From contig JAHWDD010000006.1 in NCBI GenBank assembly GCA_023897205.1, positions 1,116,001-1,180,000 of the forward strand: a DNA stretch of 64,000 bases. Reading direction: 5' to 3'. This document shows, in pieces, positions 11,236 through 21,839 of the stretch. The stretch is from Exophiala sp. HKRS030 (Eukaryota > Ascomycota > Eurotiomycetes > Chaetothyriales > Herpotrichiellaceae). A program made the translations under genes and the position numbers. Below the pieces are notes generated by a model that worked only from the letters and a program-made list of their open reading frames with translations, was not told where the DNA came from and made no database searches. How positions within the stretch are numbered: position 1 is the stretch's first letter; each line of letters begins with the position of its first letter.

Positions 11236-13634
11236 ATGCCTCGCCACAGACCAACTTCCGGATACGCTCGCCTTGCGCAGGCAGACGAAGATGAGCCTTT
11301 AGGAGACGAAGATTCAGACTACGAGAACTATCACACGACGCCTCTGACTACCCGGTATGCCTCAATACAACCTGGACCGCGAGAGAGCATGCGCTCGGGC
11401 GCGCCATATGACCAACGACGGAGACCGACGCGACGGATGCGAAGTAATTCCTCCGGGGTCGACATCAAAGCCATCAACGCGCGACTGGAGAGGTGGGCTG
11501 AAGAGATTGTCACGAAGTTCAAGATAAATTCGGTCAAGGGCAAGACACAAGAGGAGGAACAGCTCGAGATACATCACTCCGTCTTTCAAGCTCCTCCCGG
11601 AATACAGCCATGCACTGCAGAAGATCTGGCCAGCTATGCCGCCATAGAGACACAACGCATGACGAAGCACCAGTTTGAGGATGTTGTCGAGGCCGTCAGA
11701 GTCGCCATTGAGATGGGCGTGCACCCAAAAATGATATCCCAAGGGAGCTCGGGAAGTTATTTTGCGCGAAATAGTGACGGCAAGGTCGTCGGCGTATTTA
11801 AACCAAAAGACGAAGAACCCTACGCTTCGAGAAACCCCAAGTGGACGAAATGGATACACCGCAATTTGTTCCCTTTCTTCTTCGGCCGAGCCTGTCTCAT
11901 TCCAAACTTGTCCTATGTCTCCGAAGCCGCAGCATATGTCCTGGACAGACAACTGAGGACGTACATTGTGCCTTACACCGATGTGGTCTGGCTGTCTTCC
12001 AAATCGTTTTACTATGACTTTTGGGAACGCAGAAGTAGCTGGAGAGGAAAAAAGAGCCTGCCGGCCAAAGTGGGCAGTTTCCAAGTCTTTCTCAAGGGCT
12101 TCAAGGATGCGAACATATTCTTGAGGGAAAACCCCTGGCCAGATCAGGCGACGGAATTTCGAGCAGACCTCGAACATAAAAGGAAAAGGAGGCCACTCTC
12201 AAATTGTATACCAAGCGCGACACATTCCGACGACGAGGAAGAAGCCCCTCGTCTTCTTTCTCCCCAACCCCAGGCGGAACAAGCACCCAAGTTTCACTGG
12301 ACGCCCACGATAAAACAAGCATTTCGGGAAGAACTCGAGAAACTCGTCATATTAGATTACATTATGCGAAACACGGATCGGGGATTGGACAACTGGATGA
12401 TCAAGATAGATTGGAAGCTGGAGGAGGTCTCGCTCATCGCCGAACCCCCAAAGCCCCAGGGGGATGCTCAGAATGGAGATGCTACACCCCGGCAGATGTC
12501 AGTCAGCCCACGACCAGAGTCCAACACGTCGAGGCCTTATCGTAGGTACGAGGCTATGGAAAGCCGGTCAGCTACTCCTTCCCTTAGCCAGGAAAACAAC
12601 TGCTCAATAACTCTGGGAGCTATTGACAACAGTTTATCATGGCCATGGAAGCATCCTGATGCCGTAAGTCGATTTCTGTGTCTTGAGTGTTGAGGTATCG
12701 ATTTGCTAATCAAGTGCAGTGGCGGAGCTTTCCCTTCGGCTGGCTATTCCTCCCCGTGTCTCTTATCGGACAGCCCTTCTCTAAGAAAACCCGCGATCAT
12801 TTCCTTCCCCTTTTGACCTCCACGGCTTGGTGGAGTGAGACCCAACTCGCCCTCAGGAGAGTGTTTGCTCTCGACGATGATTTTAAAGAAAGCATGTTTG
12901 CACGGCAGATAGCCGTCATGAAAGGTCAGGCGTGGAACGTCGTCGAGACCCTCAAGCAGGAAGACCACGGGCCGTTGGAATTGACCCGACGAACCAGAGT
13001 CTGTGTTTGGGATGACTTGGTCGACGTCCCTGTGGCGATCCCAATGCGTGTACCATCCGCAGAAATGCATCGCAAACAACGCCGTTACGACCAGCAAGAA
13101 GAAATGGACATTGGGGCGTCGTATTCTTCGGCACCTCCCGGACGCCAGCAACCGGAGCACGATCTCCTCGGGTCGCCGACGATGGAACTGCCCAACCCCA
13201 ATCGCTTCGATCTCACGCGCGACGATAGCGCGGCTGATCTTTCATTCGCCTCGGGCCACGAAGGTCCGGCGAGCCCGGTCGACGTGAGCGGCTTTGATTC
13301 TCTCGAGCATGCCAAGGAAGCGAGAAACAGCCTGGGCAACAGCGCGAGCATGCCGCCTCGGCCGGCCATGAAGAAACAGAACCGATTCAGCTTCGAGTTC
13401 CCACCACGCCGCGGCGACGCCGCCGGGCCCGGCGCCACGAGGACCAGTGCGCGTAGGCAGCGTTCCATGTCCACGCGCAGCGGGAAGCAGGCGCCGGCCT
13501 TGTACGAAGGTGACGATCTCGAAGGGGATTTGGGTTATTCTGCCGCGAGCGACATGGAACAGAACAAGCGAAAGGTCATTGTCGAAAGGTTGGAAACCAT
13601 CAAAGGTAAACAACCCGTCTTTACCTGGTGTTGA
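11236..13634 (+). CDS. LSB6: Type II phosphatidylinositol 4-kinase
   Basis: Lipid kinase that makes phosphatidylinositol 4-phosphate on Golgi, endosome and plasma membranes. Two exons, 11236-12663 and 12720-13634, joined by a 56-nt GTAAGT intron with a TGCTAAT branch site, encode 780 residues. The first in-frame ATG is at 11236; the open frame extends upstream but only through non-ATG codons. The nucleotide loop GSSGSYF lies near residue 170, followed by GVFKPKDEEPY and NPKWTKW. The catalytic DYIMRNTDRGLDNW block is near residue 373. The second exon starts with the conserved WRSFPFGWLFLP segment and ends with PVFTWC. The cysteine cluster CCPCC that is palmitoylated in animal type II kinases is replaced by FPFFF before GRACL. 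The long C-terminal tail is low complexity and rich in Ser, Arg and Pro. Confidence 0.95.
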
Positions 13635-14359
13635 GTCGGATGTGCGGAATGCATTTCTCGTCTTCGTGATCTTCCTTCAAGGGTTGTGGTCGTGGTACCG
13701 ACTTTGCAACGGTAATAAGGTCGGGCAGGGGGACCCTTCTTTAAAAAAAAATTTGGGTTGTAAAGAAATATCATTGCATCACGGCGTGAAAAATTCGCAT
13801 CGCATTGGGCTGGATATTACGGAGTATATATATATATATATATATATACCCCGAACTGTGCTTTGTCCATTCCCATGTTCGTTCAGGAAAGGGAGCGAGG
13901 CTGCTTTACTCGGGCACGTGACGGGGCATCGAGGAGACCCGGCTGAGCAGGGGAGAGCGTTGTGGGAGCCCGGCCAGACTATGGGGGAGCACTGCGCGAG
14001 CCACAGGGAGCGCCCAATGCTAGAAGCCAGTTCGGGCTTAAGGATCCCCTTTAGGCCTCGGCTATAATTACCTCTCGGCCAGGCATCCGTTCTAGATAGG
14101 CGTTAGTGAACCTGGAATATTCCCTGCCCTTACACTGTTGCCTAAATTTGCCCGTAACCATAGGCCTGGCGGTGCGCCAGGGTACGGGGTAGTTAAATTA
14201 TCCGTCGTACTGAGAGCAAGGAATCTGATTAAGGAAAACGGTGGTCCAGGCACCAAGATGCCTAAGGTCTCCGTTAAACTGTGAACAACCAGCTAGTACA
14301 AAATACAGTGCGGTGACTCATTGCTTTCCAGGTGCGTCGATGGTGGCCGGTGTTGCGAT
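13635..14359. other. Left border of the accessory island
   Basis: No gene is seen here. The stretch carries a (TA)n run and copy A of a dispersed repeat (listed separately), then about 350 bases of unplaced sequence. The latter includes a short hairpin at about 14166-14182 with stem CCTGGCG/CGCCAGG. It marks the change from conserved genes on the left to accessory DNA on the right. Confidence 0.4.
13819..13970 (+). repeat. Dispersed repeat, copy A (right half)
   Basis: A (TA)n run is followed by a segment that aligns well with the right half of copy B at 45.34-45.45 kb: the shared landmarks, in order, are GCTTTGTCC, a GAGGC block, CACGTGACGG and GTGGGAGCC. Most differences are transitions. 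Copy A lacks the left half shared by copies B and C. It may be a diverged non-autonomous element or an LTR fragment. Confidence 0.6.
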
Positions 14360-15594
14360 ATGACAATGGAGGGCGAGAACGAATACGATCTGACGAAGTT
14401 TGTTAACATTCGGAGCTTTTCCTGGACCGGACCTCAATCCAAGGAAGATTTTGATGCAATCAAAGACTGCCTTGCTGCAAACGCGGGACACTTGGAAGTT
14501 CTTAACCTTGATCTCATGGACTGGTCAAAAGCCGACGACTTTTGGTATATAGATCATACACGATGGTTAGACGAGCCCACTCGACGCAAGAACTTCTTCG
14601 CCGATGACATTCTGGGCCTGCCTTTAGATGCCGACAGGCGAAGTAGCGGTGTCTGTTTTCCTGTGTTACGGCATCTGCTCCTCGGGCAGGTGTCCTTTGA
14701 CTCCGCCATCACTCGGCTGGTCAATGCGTTTTCGATCTTCCAATTGAAGCAACTCAAGCTCTGGAATTGCCCACAGACGGTTAAATTGCTGGAGCATCTG
14801 ACTGAGGCCCGACAAGATTTGGAACTAGAATCTCTCGAGGTAACATGCGGGTACGAGTATGCAACAATGATGACACGTTGGGACTGGAGTTTACGGTTCC
14901 CCCATTCTTGCGGAAGCTCTCACGTCTTAGAGACTTGTACCTCTGCTTGCCTATTGTGCAGTGGGATGAGGTCGTGGACTCCGTTTGCAGTCACTTAGAG
15001 ACTTTGGAGCGTGTCACCATACATGCGCGAACTGTCGACATTGACGACGAAAGCCCGTATTTTGAGGAAGAAGCGGACGGTGACCCAACCTTTTGTGGGG
15101 GTTTCTTTGAGCTTTTCACGAAAGGAGATTGTGATGTCGTCGGGATCCAATATCCTCCTACCTTTGCGGTGAGTGGAATCAATCTTTGACGTCTAAATTG
15201 CTGACTTCGGGAAAAGCGAAAATGTCTCCAGCCACACGCAAAGGACGTTTCTTGCAGACTTCTGCATCTGAGAGCCGCAGGGGACTCTTTAACTAGGCGC
15301 GACCACGAATTTTATGTTAATCGCGAGGAAATAGACAGCTTTGCTGACTGGGTTTTCGGACCTAATGGCTTCTCTGAGCTTCTTGTTCTCGCATATGGCG
15401 ACTTTGCATTCCCCGACATACATGAAGACAAAAACGTGCTCTACTGCAGGAACAATGTAGCCCAAGGGGAGGAAGGTGTTCAACCCACTCACTTCAAGAT
15501 CCTTGAGCCCGCAGATGAGCCTCTTTGGGATTGGGTTCAGGGCAATATGGATGCATTGTCAGCTTGTGCTTACACAGCGTTACTTCGGGTCTAG
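14360..15594 (+). CDS. Orphan LRR/F-box-like fungal protein, possibly 5'-truncated
   Basis: I join three exons, 14360-14839, 14890-15168 and 15217-15594, into 378 residues. The second intron (GTGAGT donor, CTGAC branch) is convincing. The first, 50 nt with GTAACA and a GAG acceptor, is less so; the alternative is a frameshift. Repeated leucine-spaced segments such as HLEVLNLDL, LKQLKLWNC and RLRDLYLCLP resemble the leucine-rich-repeat half of fungal F-box-like proteins, but no F-box precedes them. An acceptor-like TTTCCAG sits 36 nt upstream of the ATG, so an N-terminal exon may have been lost. Function is unknown. It sits at the border between the conserved left block and a degraded retroelement. 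Confidence 0.5.
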
Positions 15595-16055
15595 CAGACG
15601 TGGGAGAGGACAGGACGATAAGCAATTATACGGTTGCGGTTACACCAACAACAGTATTATGCACGTTGAATGTAGCATGGTCTGAACAGAATGGTAGAGG
15701 TGTTGATTAGCTCGGGAATGAAAGGAATAGTGCGCAAGAGTACTTCGCGTTGAAGCCGCTATGCCGGCTCGACAACGCCTTCTGGAGCTTCTCACACTGC
15801 ATTAAGAGTGCCTAGTTAGGGTGGCATTCAGGCGTTGGAAAATGCTTCTTAGCCAAAAATCCAGGACTGTTAAACTGGGTGTAAGTAGCTGTAAAAACGG
15901 AATCAGACAATGAAGCTAGGTTGGTGTAGCTATAATATTAGAGATGCGTTAACACAGGTTGAGATAGTATTGTTTTGCAAAGTGTCTCAATTTTCTTTAC
16001 TAGATCTTTACTACACACATGTGCGAAACTGGCGTCACCTTAAGCAACATAGAAT
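15595..16055. other. Spacer with no recognisable gene
   Basis: The short stretch between the LRR-like gene and the first LTR becomes steadily richer in A and T. No family, RNA gene or clear repeat is seen. Confidence 0.4.
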
Positions 16056-16362
16056 TGTTAACTATATTAACTATTCTAAGTTAAAAGTGTCGGCCAGTTA
16101 ACCCGCGTAAGGCTGAGCACACTGCGCAAGGCTGAGCATGGTAAGACTATTAATTTATAATTAATAGTCTATTCTGTTCTAAAGCCTTCTATATAGACTC
16201 TCCTTTACGTCTATATAAGGAGGTCTTTACCCCCCTTTATGGGCTTTTCACTTCTTAAGCTCTCTAAGTCCTTATTTAGCTATCACTTAGCTAGTCATTC
16301 ATTAATAAAGGCCTATTACGCTATACCCTTTTCTATTACGATATAACCTAGTCCTCTTAATA
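16056..16362 (+). mobile_element. LTR of a degraded retrotransposon, copy 1
   Basis: This 307-bp sequence is repeated almost in full at 43659-43964 in the same orientation. It starts with TGTTAAC and ends with CTTAATA where the other copy ends CTTAACA, so the canonical TG...CA ends are intact in copy 2 and altered by one C-to-T change here. Nearly all differences between the copies are transitions, as repeat-induced point mutation would leave. No matching 5-bp duplication flanks this copy, so it is probably the left LTR of an element whose body continues into the AT-rich DNA to the right. Confidence 0.75.
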
Positions 16363-19074
16363 AACTTAAATAGAGTACCGTATAGTCTAATAAACTATAT
16401 AGGGCAATGAACCATAAAAACCTACCTAACCACCTTTTAATGTCTTTAACGCGGCACCAACATAACTATTCTATTATCTAAAGATATTAATGAGTAGTTA
16501 GACACTTTATCTTCCTCCTTAGACTTAATTTTAGTAATAGGTCGCTAGCGTAATAAACCTTATTATCATTTCACTAACTACTCCACTTTCACCTTCTAAG
16601 TAACCTCTAATACTTTCTTTATAAAGTACATAAATTCACCTTTTAACCTAACTCTTTTACCTTGCTTATAACTCTTTTATGCCTTAAGTAACTCGCTTTA
16701 CTCTTAATTCTATCACTAAAGAAGTGTATTCTTAGTGATAAGTGTTTTTATTATATAGGTTATCTAGACTATATATTACTTAGCGAGTAATGTAAGCCTA
16801 AGTATCTATATTAATATTGTATCTAAGAGTATATTAGATTCTTAAAGTTCTATATTATCTAGAGAAAAGTTATATAGTAAAGAGAAATTAAGATTATATC
16901 TCTTTAATAATATAATTAAATATAGAATATATATAATTATATTTTATAAAAGGTAATTTAGTATCTTTTATAAGTTATTTAGTATTAATTTAGTGTCTTA
17001 TTATCTTATAAGAATATTATTTAGCTTAATAGCCTTTATATATATATAAATAAATATTTTAAGTTATTTTAGATGTAAAATATATTATATATTAAGCTAT
17101 AAAGTTATATTAATCTTATTTAAGTAAGTATACTTAAACGCTAAAAACACTTTTATATTAAGTAACTAAAGAATATAAAAGTAATGTAATAATATAATTA
17201 ATAAATTAATATTATTCTTTATATAATAAGTAATAAAATTAGCTTTAATATAACTTTTATAGTTATTAATAATTAATAATTAGGGTTAACTTATTACTTT
17301 CTTATAGATTTAAAACTTAAATATCTTAATTAATTATTATAGATTAACCTTATTTAATATTTAACTATTTTTATTAATTATAAAATACTAATTAAAGAGT
17401 ATTTAAGCTAGTAACTATTTAGAATTAATGTTTTAATCCTTAAAGATAATTATTAGTGAAAGTATATCTTTAGCTATATTAATATATTTAATTATAGTTA
17501 CTTACTTTTATTTCTTTATTATAGTCTTATATTATTATTAATAGTTAAAGAAAACTAAGACCTTTATTATTTAACTCTCTTTAATCCTAAAACTAAACTT
17601 ATTTATATTCTAAATATTAAAATTATTATAGGTATACTTTTAGAATTTAGTAATAACCACATTAAATCACGCTTTAACCTTATTATATAATATATCATTA
17701 AATTATATAGCCTTAAGTTACTTTATATAAATACTCTAAATAATTAAGTAATAATTAAGAAAGTAATAAAGCTATTTATAGCTAATTAAAATAATGATTT
17801 TAGTGAAGACTAAATTTTATAATATATATTAAATATATTTATAGCGAATTAATTTAGCTAGCTTAATTAATAATGCTAATATAATAAGTAATTTAGTATA
17901 TATATATTATAAGACCTATTATATAAGTATCTTTTTTTCCGTGTTTAAAAGGATTTAGACTATTTTTATGGCTTAAGCGTGTGAAAGTCCTTTAGTAAGC
18001 TAATATAATAAGGTTTAATGCGACATATTAAAAGTGGCGGTAGTAGCGCGAATAGACTTATATTCTTAATTTTAATGTGCTAGGATAGCTTTCTAGACTT
18101 ACTCTTTAAGATTAGCTACTTTAGAAGTGCGTTAGTAACTTATGGTTAATAGGAGTAATAGTTAAACATGACTAGATAGAGTTTTATGATTCATTACTCT
18201 ATATAGTTTATTAGACTATATAGTACTTTAGTTATTTAGGTAGGAAATAATATTACTAACTAACCCATTATTAAAAAATCTTATATATTTAATAAAGAGA
18301 GAGAAAGAATAGTAGGCATTATTACGAAACTAAATTTAATTAACTAAGGTTTAGAGAAGTGTATTACGCTACTAGTATTAAATAAAGATACTATAAAACT
18401 AAAGCTAGGGTTCTTCTTAGTGAAAAATTTGGCCCTAAATAAGCTAATAAAAGGCATTATACCTAAATAAAGATAAAAAGATAAGATTTAGTACTTTCAT
18501 ATTTCTCTATAGAAAGAGTAATTCCTTAATCTCACATAATTAGGTATTATTACGTTATGAATATATCTATAATAACTTCTTAACTAATATATTAAGAAAG
18601 AACTATCTAAAGTTTAACATAATATATAAGAGCTACTTTAGAAGACTAAAGCTAATCTACTAACCATAGAAGAGAAACGTAATAGCGCTTTAAAAATGCG
18701 CATATTTTTAACTCGCTTAACCATGGCATTTAACTAGCTTATTATATCTGCACTAAATAGGATATATAACGATGTTAATATAGTATTCTTTAATCTTTAT
18801 AAGAAATATAGGCCTTATTACTTATGGGCTACTATTTAGAACTTAAATACTAAGTTCACTAATATGATGAGAGAGTATGGGGTAATGCGGTAGGTTATTA
18901 CTAATGTAAAGGATAACCTTTCTAACGTGGAATCTAATGAGAATAATGCTAGTTAAATACTAGTATTAAAGAAGGACATAAAATAATGGGTTACTAAGGT
19001 TAATATTATACTATCTTAGGTCTAATAAATATAGCTAACTATTTATAGATTTACTAAAATAGTTGCGAGAAAGA
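16363..19074. mobile_element. AT-rich, RIP-like degraded retroelement body
   Basis: The stretch is extremely rich in A, T and TpA steps, with stop codons in all frames and no open frame above 60 codons. It directly follows an LTR, and its composition is abruptly different from the GC-balanced genes around it. I could not recognise gag or pol domains. The natural reading is the internal part of an LTR element mutated beyond recognition, but this is inferred from position and composition alone. Confidence 0.6.
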
Positions 19075-19465
19075 ACTCTTAGAGATATATAGTTATATCC
19101 TCCTTATGGAGTTATTTCATGAGCACTCTTCTCACTAGATAGAGATTATAAATGACTATATGTAGATAATTAAGGGTGTTATCTATGGATTTATGAACGC
19201 CGCGATCTATCACACTTATCCTGATAAGAACATTGCTGACAAAGTCATGAAATTAGTTAGGACAAGACTTTAGGAGAACATGAGTAATGCGACAGAAAAG
19301 CTATAGAAGCTGTGGCAGGATGAATAGTATTAGCCCATTACATATAATCACTACTTTATTGACAATATTCAGAAATCCCGGGAGCAGATCACTAAGGATG
19401 CTCTCAAAGATGCGGTGGTCGAGACCAAAGAACACGACTGGCACGGAAAAATGCATATCAGTAAT
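19075..19465 (+). pseudogene. Relic of a dynamin-like GTPase (stalk region)
   Basis: In one forward frame the sequence reads through several TAG codons and contains PITYNHYF followed by DNIQKSREQ, the hallmark block of fungal dynamin-family GTPases just before the effector domain, preceded by a helical stretch with YPDK. All the stops seen are TAG at places where CAG would fit, consistent with C-to-T decay. The frame ends near 19465, where it abuts phosphotransferase-like sequence in a different frame. There is no GTPase domain. It is a dead fragment. Confidence 0.6.
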
Positions 19466-19700
19466 GTCCAGCTGGAATATTATGGTATCGGTGCCCACCT
19501 CAGGGCCACCACGTATAGCAGCCCTCATTGACTGGGGACAAGCTGGATGGTACCCAGATTATTGGGAATACTTCAAAATGTGTTACACTACCCACTGGGA
19601 TAGTGAGTGGCGTAAAATTTGGATCCCGAGAATGATTGAGCCCCAAGAGCAACAGAGCTATCTCATGTGCGAATATGCCGCGACGATTGGAGCTGTCTGA
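19466..19700 (+). pseudogene. Relic of an aminoglycoside-phosphotransferase-family gene
   Basis: The frame reads NIMVS, then GPPRIAALIDW, then GQAGWYPDYWEY. This is the metal-binding and C-lobe signature of the fungal APH/choline-kinase-like family, in which the DW aspartate binds magnesium. The N-lobe and HGD catalytic loop are missing; upstream is dynamin-like sequence. The frame stops at 19698-19700 without a normal C-terminus. Adjacent sequence to about 19890 stays open in another frame and is not recognised. Confidence 0.65.
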
Positions 19701-19978
19701 CGCTGAACAATCCTGACCATGATCTTGATGTCTGGCTCTACCATGGCCACGAGCCTCAGACGGTTCCACAGGAGCGACTGATGCTGCAATGGACCAAAAG
19801 ACCCGGACGAAAGTGCCCAGCAGGTGTGCTTGATGTCCAAGATATATTCTCACTTCATAACAGGCTAGAAAAGCACCACATGGTCTTATAAAGGGAATAG
19901 CGACAAAACCCAAAGGTGGGCGTTCACGGTTGAGTTGTATACTGTCGATCCTACGAAGCTGCTGCGGGAGGGAGACGG

Positions 19979-20197
19979 CCCCGGCAGTACATGGAGATCT
20001 GCTCCATGGTGGATCGTCACTTGGAAGAAAATATCAGTGACGTGATGACGATGGTTTATCGTTTCGTCGATCGTGTCCTGGAGATGATCTGGCCCGACAA
20101 ATTGGTCACGTCCAAATTTCTCTCAGCTTTGTTTGACCGCCTTTTCGAACGTTACCAGCAGGCGATCGAGGCATGTTCGCTTTCTACTCGACGCTGA
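19979..20197 (+). pseudogene. Second dynamin-like stalk fragment
   Basis: A short open frame contains MVDRHLEENISDVM, then PDKLVTSK and LFERYQQAIE. The pattern recalls the helical stalk just before the TYNHYF block in fungal dynamin-like proteins. The frame stops at 20197 and nothing downstream continues the family. It may be another piece of the same gene as the fragment at 19.1-19.5 kb, displaced by the phosphotransferase-like sequence between them. Confidence 0.4.
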
Positions 20198-21618
20198 GAT
20201 TTGAAGTTGCTTGCGTGACTACTAATGCTATCTGAGCCGCTCATTTGCAGACTGCCCTAATACACAGATCCGTTGTGTTGTTGCTACCGGCGGCGTCGAT
20301 TCAAAGTTAAGGATCTTCGCAAGCAAAATTGGCAAAGGGATCTGTAGCTGTACCGGATGCTACTGCTCATGCTCTGACACAATGTGGAAGTGGCCATGTT
20401 CGGATGAATCATAACAACTTTAATACCCGGATTTGCGGGAAGTCGCAGAGCCGCAAAAGGCACCTTGCGTTGATGTCTTTATGAAGAACCGAGGATTTCA
20501 ATTTCTGAGGTAGACAAACAAATTCCACTGCGACATCCGAAAACCCCAGGCCCACATAGCGACATCGACCCCGGAAGGAGGCCCATTCCGGATCTATCAT
20601 GAGCTGTGGTTCTGGCTTCACGCCATCTTATTTGGAAGGGTTTTGGGAGCACCTTTTTGGGCTCTGGCACTAACAGTAACTTCCAGAAGATACGGATTAT
20701 TCATTTCAAAGGAAAATAATCGATATGCCAGCGTGGTGAGATGCTCTTCGTGGTGACCAAGCAAGCCACAGATACTTCGATTCCGGTGTCTTGTTCCTCT
20801 CACATCTTTGATCAAGCATTAAAGAGTGACGTTATACTCTGAAGTCATCATAGCAGAAGCAAGCACACTATCAGTCTTGGTGATGAAAAGGCCCTTCGTT
20901 GTTGGGGATCTCTCAAGAAAGAAGATTGGTGAAAATGTTAACTCATTTGCATGAACATTTAGCTCCATTCGATGAGCCCCTCCCATTCGGAAAGAAGCTC
21001 CTCGACGCGTTTGGGAGGATAGAACAAAAGTTAATGCGACTTCCAAAAGTTCGAGTACGTCGAGGAAAGAATCGGCCAAGTAATTGCAAAGGGCAGCGTG
21101 GATGGCGCCCTGTGAGTGTTTGCCGACAGATGATGAGGATGTTTATTGTCAGGAGATTTCTTGTATGTGTATATGTCACACTACGCTGGCTCTAAGCGAT
21201 GATGATCAGCTACATTGACTTTTTCCATGCTCCTACAGTACCTTAATATCAGTAGGAATCGCCCGAATTAAGCTTACTATATTACAAGAGTTACAAATCC
21301 AGTCTTACAGTGTAGTGGAGAGAACAGCTATGTATAGCTTCCGGTCACGAGGGCAGGATCTCGGAGGGAAACAAGACCATTCTTCTCCTTCCGTGATAAA
21401 GTGGCACAAAGAAGGCTACCTCTTTGTTCCGCTACTGTATTGCACCCTTTGCCAATCCGCGTCTTGCGAAGTGGACATCTCGAATCACTAGGGGCCTTTT
21501 ATCCTTGTCCCTACTATTCGCACTTCTCCTTAAAATATAACGTTCCTTCAGCACCGAGCTAGCCTTCAATGATCTCCGTCAGGGGTGGCGCACCTTATGT
21601 AGGTCGGCGTCGCAAACT
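20198..21618. other. Accessory spacer with no recognisable gene
   Basis: The GC content is normal again but no family can be named. Short open frames on both strands (60-100 codons) show no motif. It is probably a graveyard of gene fragments like the one to its left. Confidence 0.4.
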
Positions 21619-21839
21619 TTAGCCACCCTGCCATTTCTGCATCTGCCAGGGCGATGTGGTTTTTCCTCTTCCGCCGCAAGACCTGCAGTCGTCACCACCT
21701 GGAGTGGTGCCCCGACCGCCACAAGCCGAGCAATTTGGCGCATTCGGCTTGACAGTTCTTCCTGTTCCACTGCAGGTTCCGCAGAGCATGGTGACAGTCT
21801 TTGGGCATCTTGAGAGCCACCGCAAACTCTGCAGACCAT
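21619..21839 (-). pseudogene. Small cysteine-rich DnaJ-type zinc-finger reading frame, frameshifted
   Basis: From an ATG at 21839 one frame gives MVCRVCGGS. A shift of one base near 21808-21813 then leads into a frame with CGTCSGTG, CSACGGRG and CRSCGGRG, ending PWQMQKWQGG. These are CxxCxGxG zinc-binding repeats like the cysteine-rich domain of DnaJ, on a free-standing peptide of about 73 residues without a J domain. No intron signals explain the shift, so the gene looks broken by one base; a sequencing error would look the same. An acceptor-like TTTCTAG just upstream suggests an intron in the 5' leader. Its function is unknown. Confidence 0.5.
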
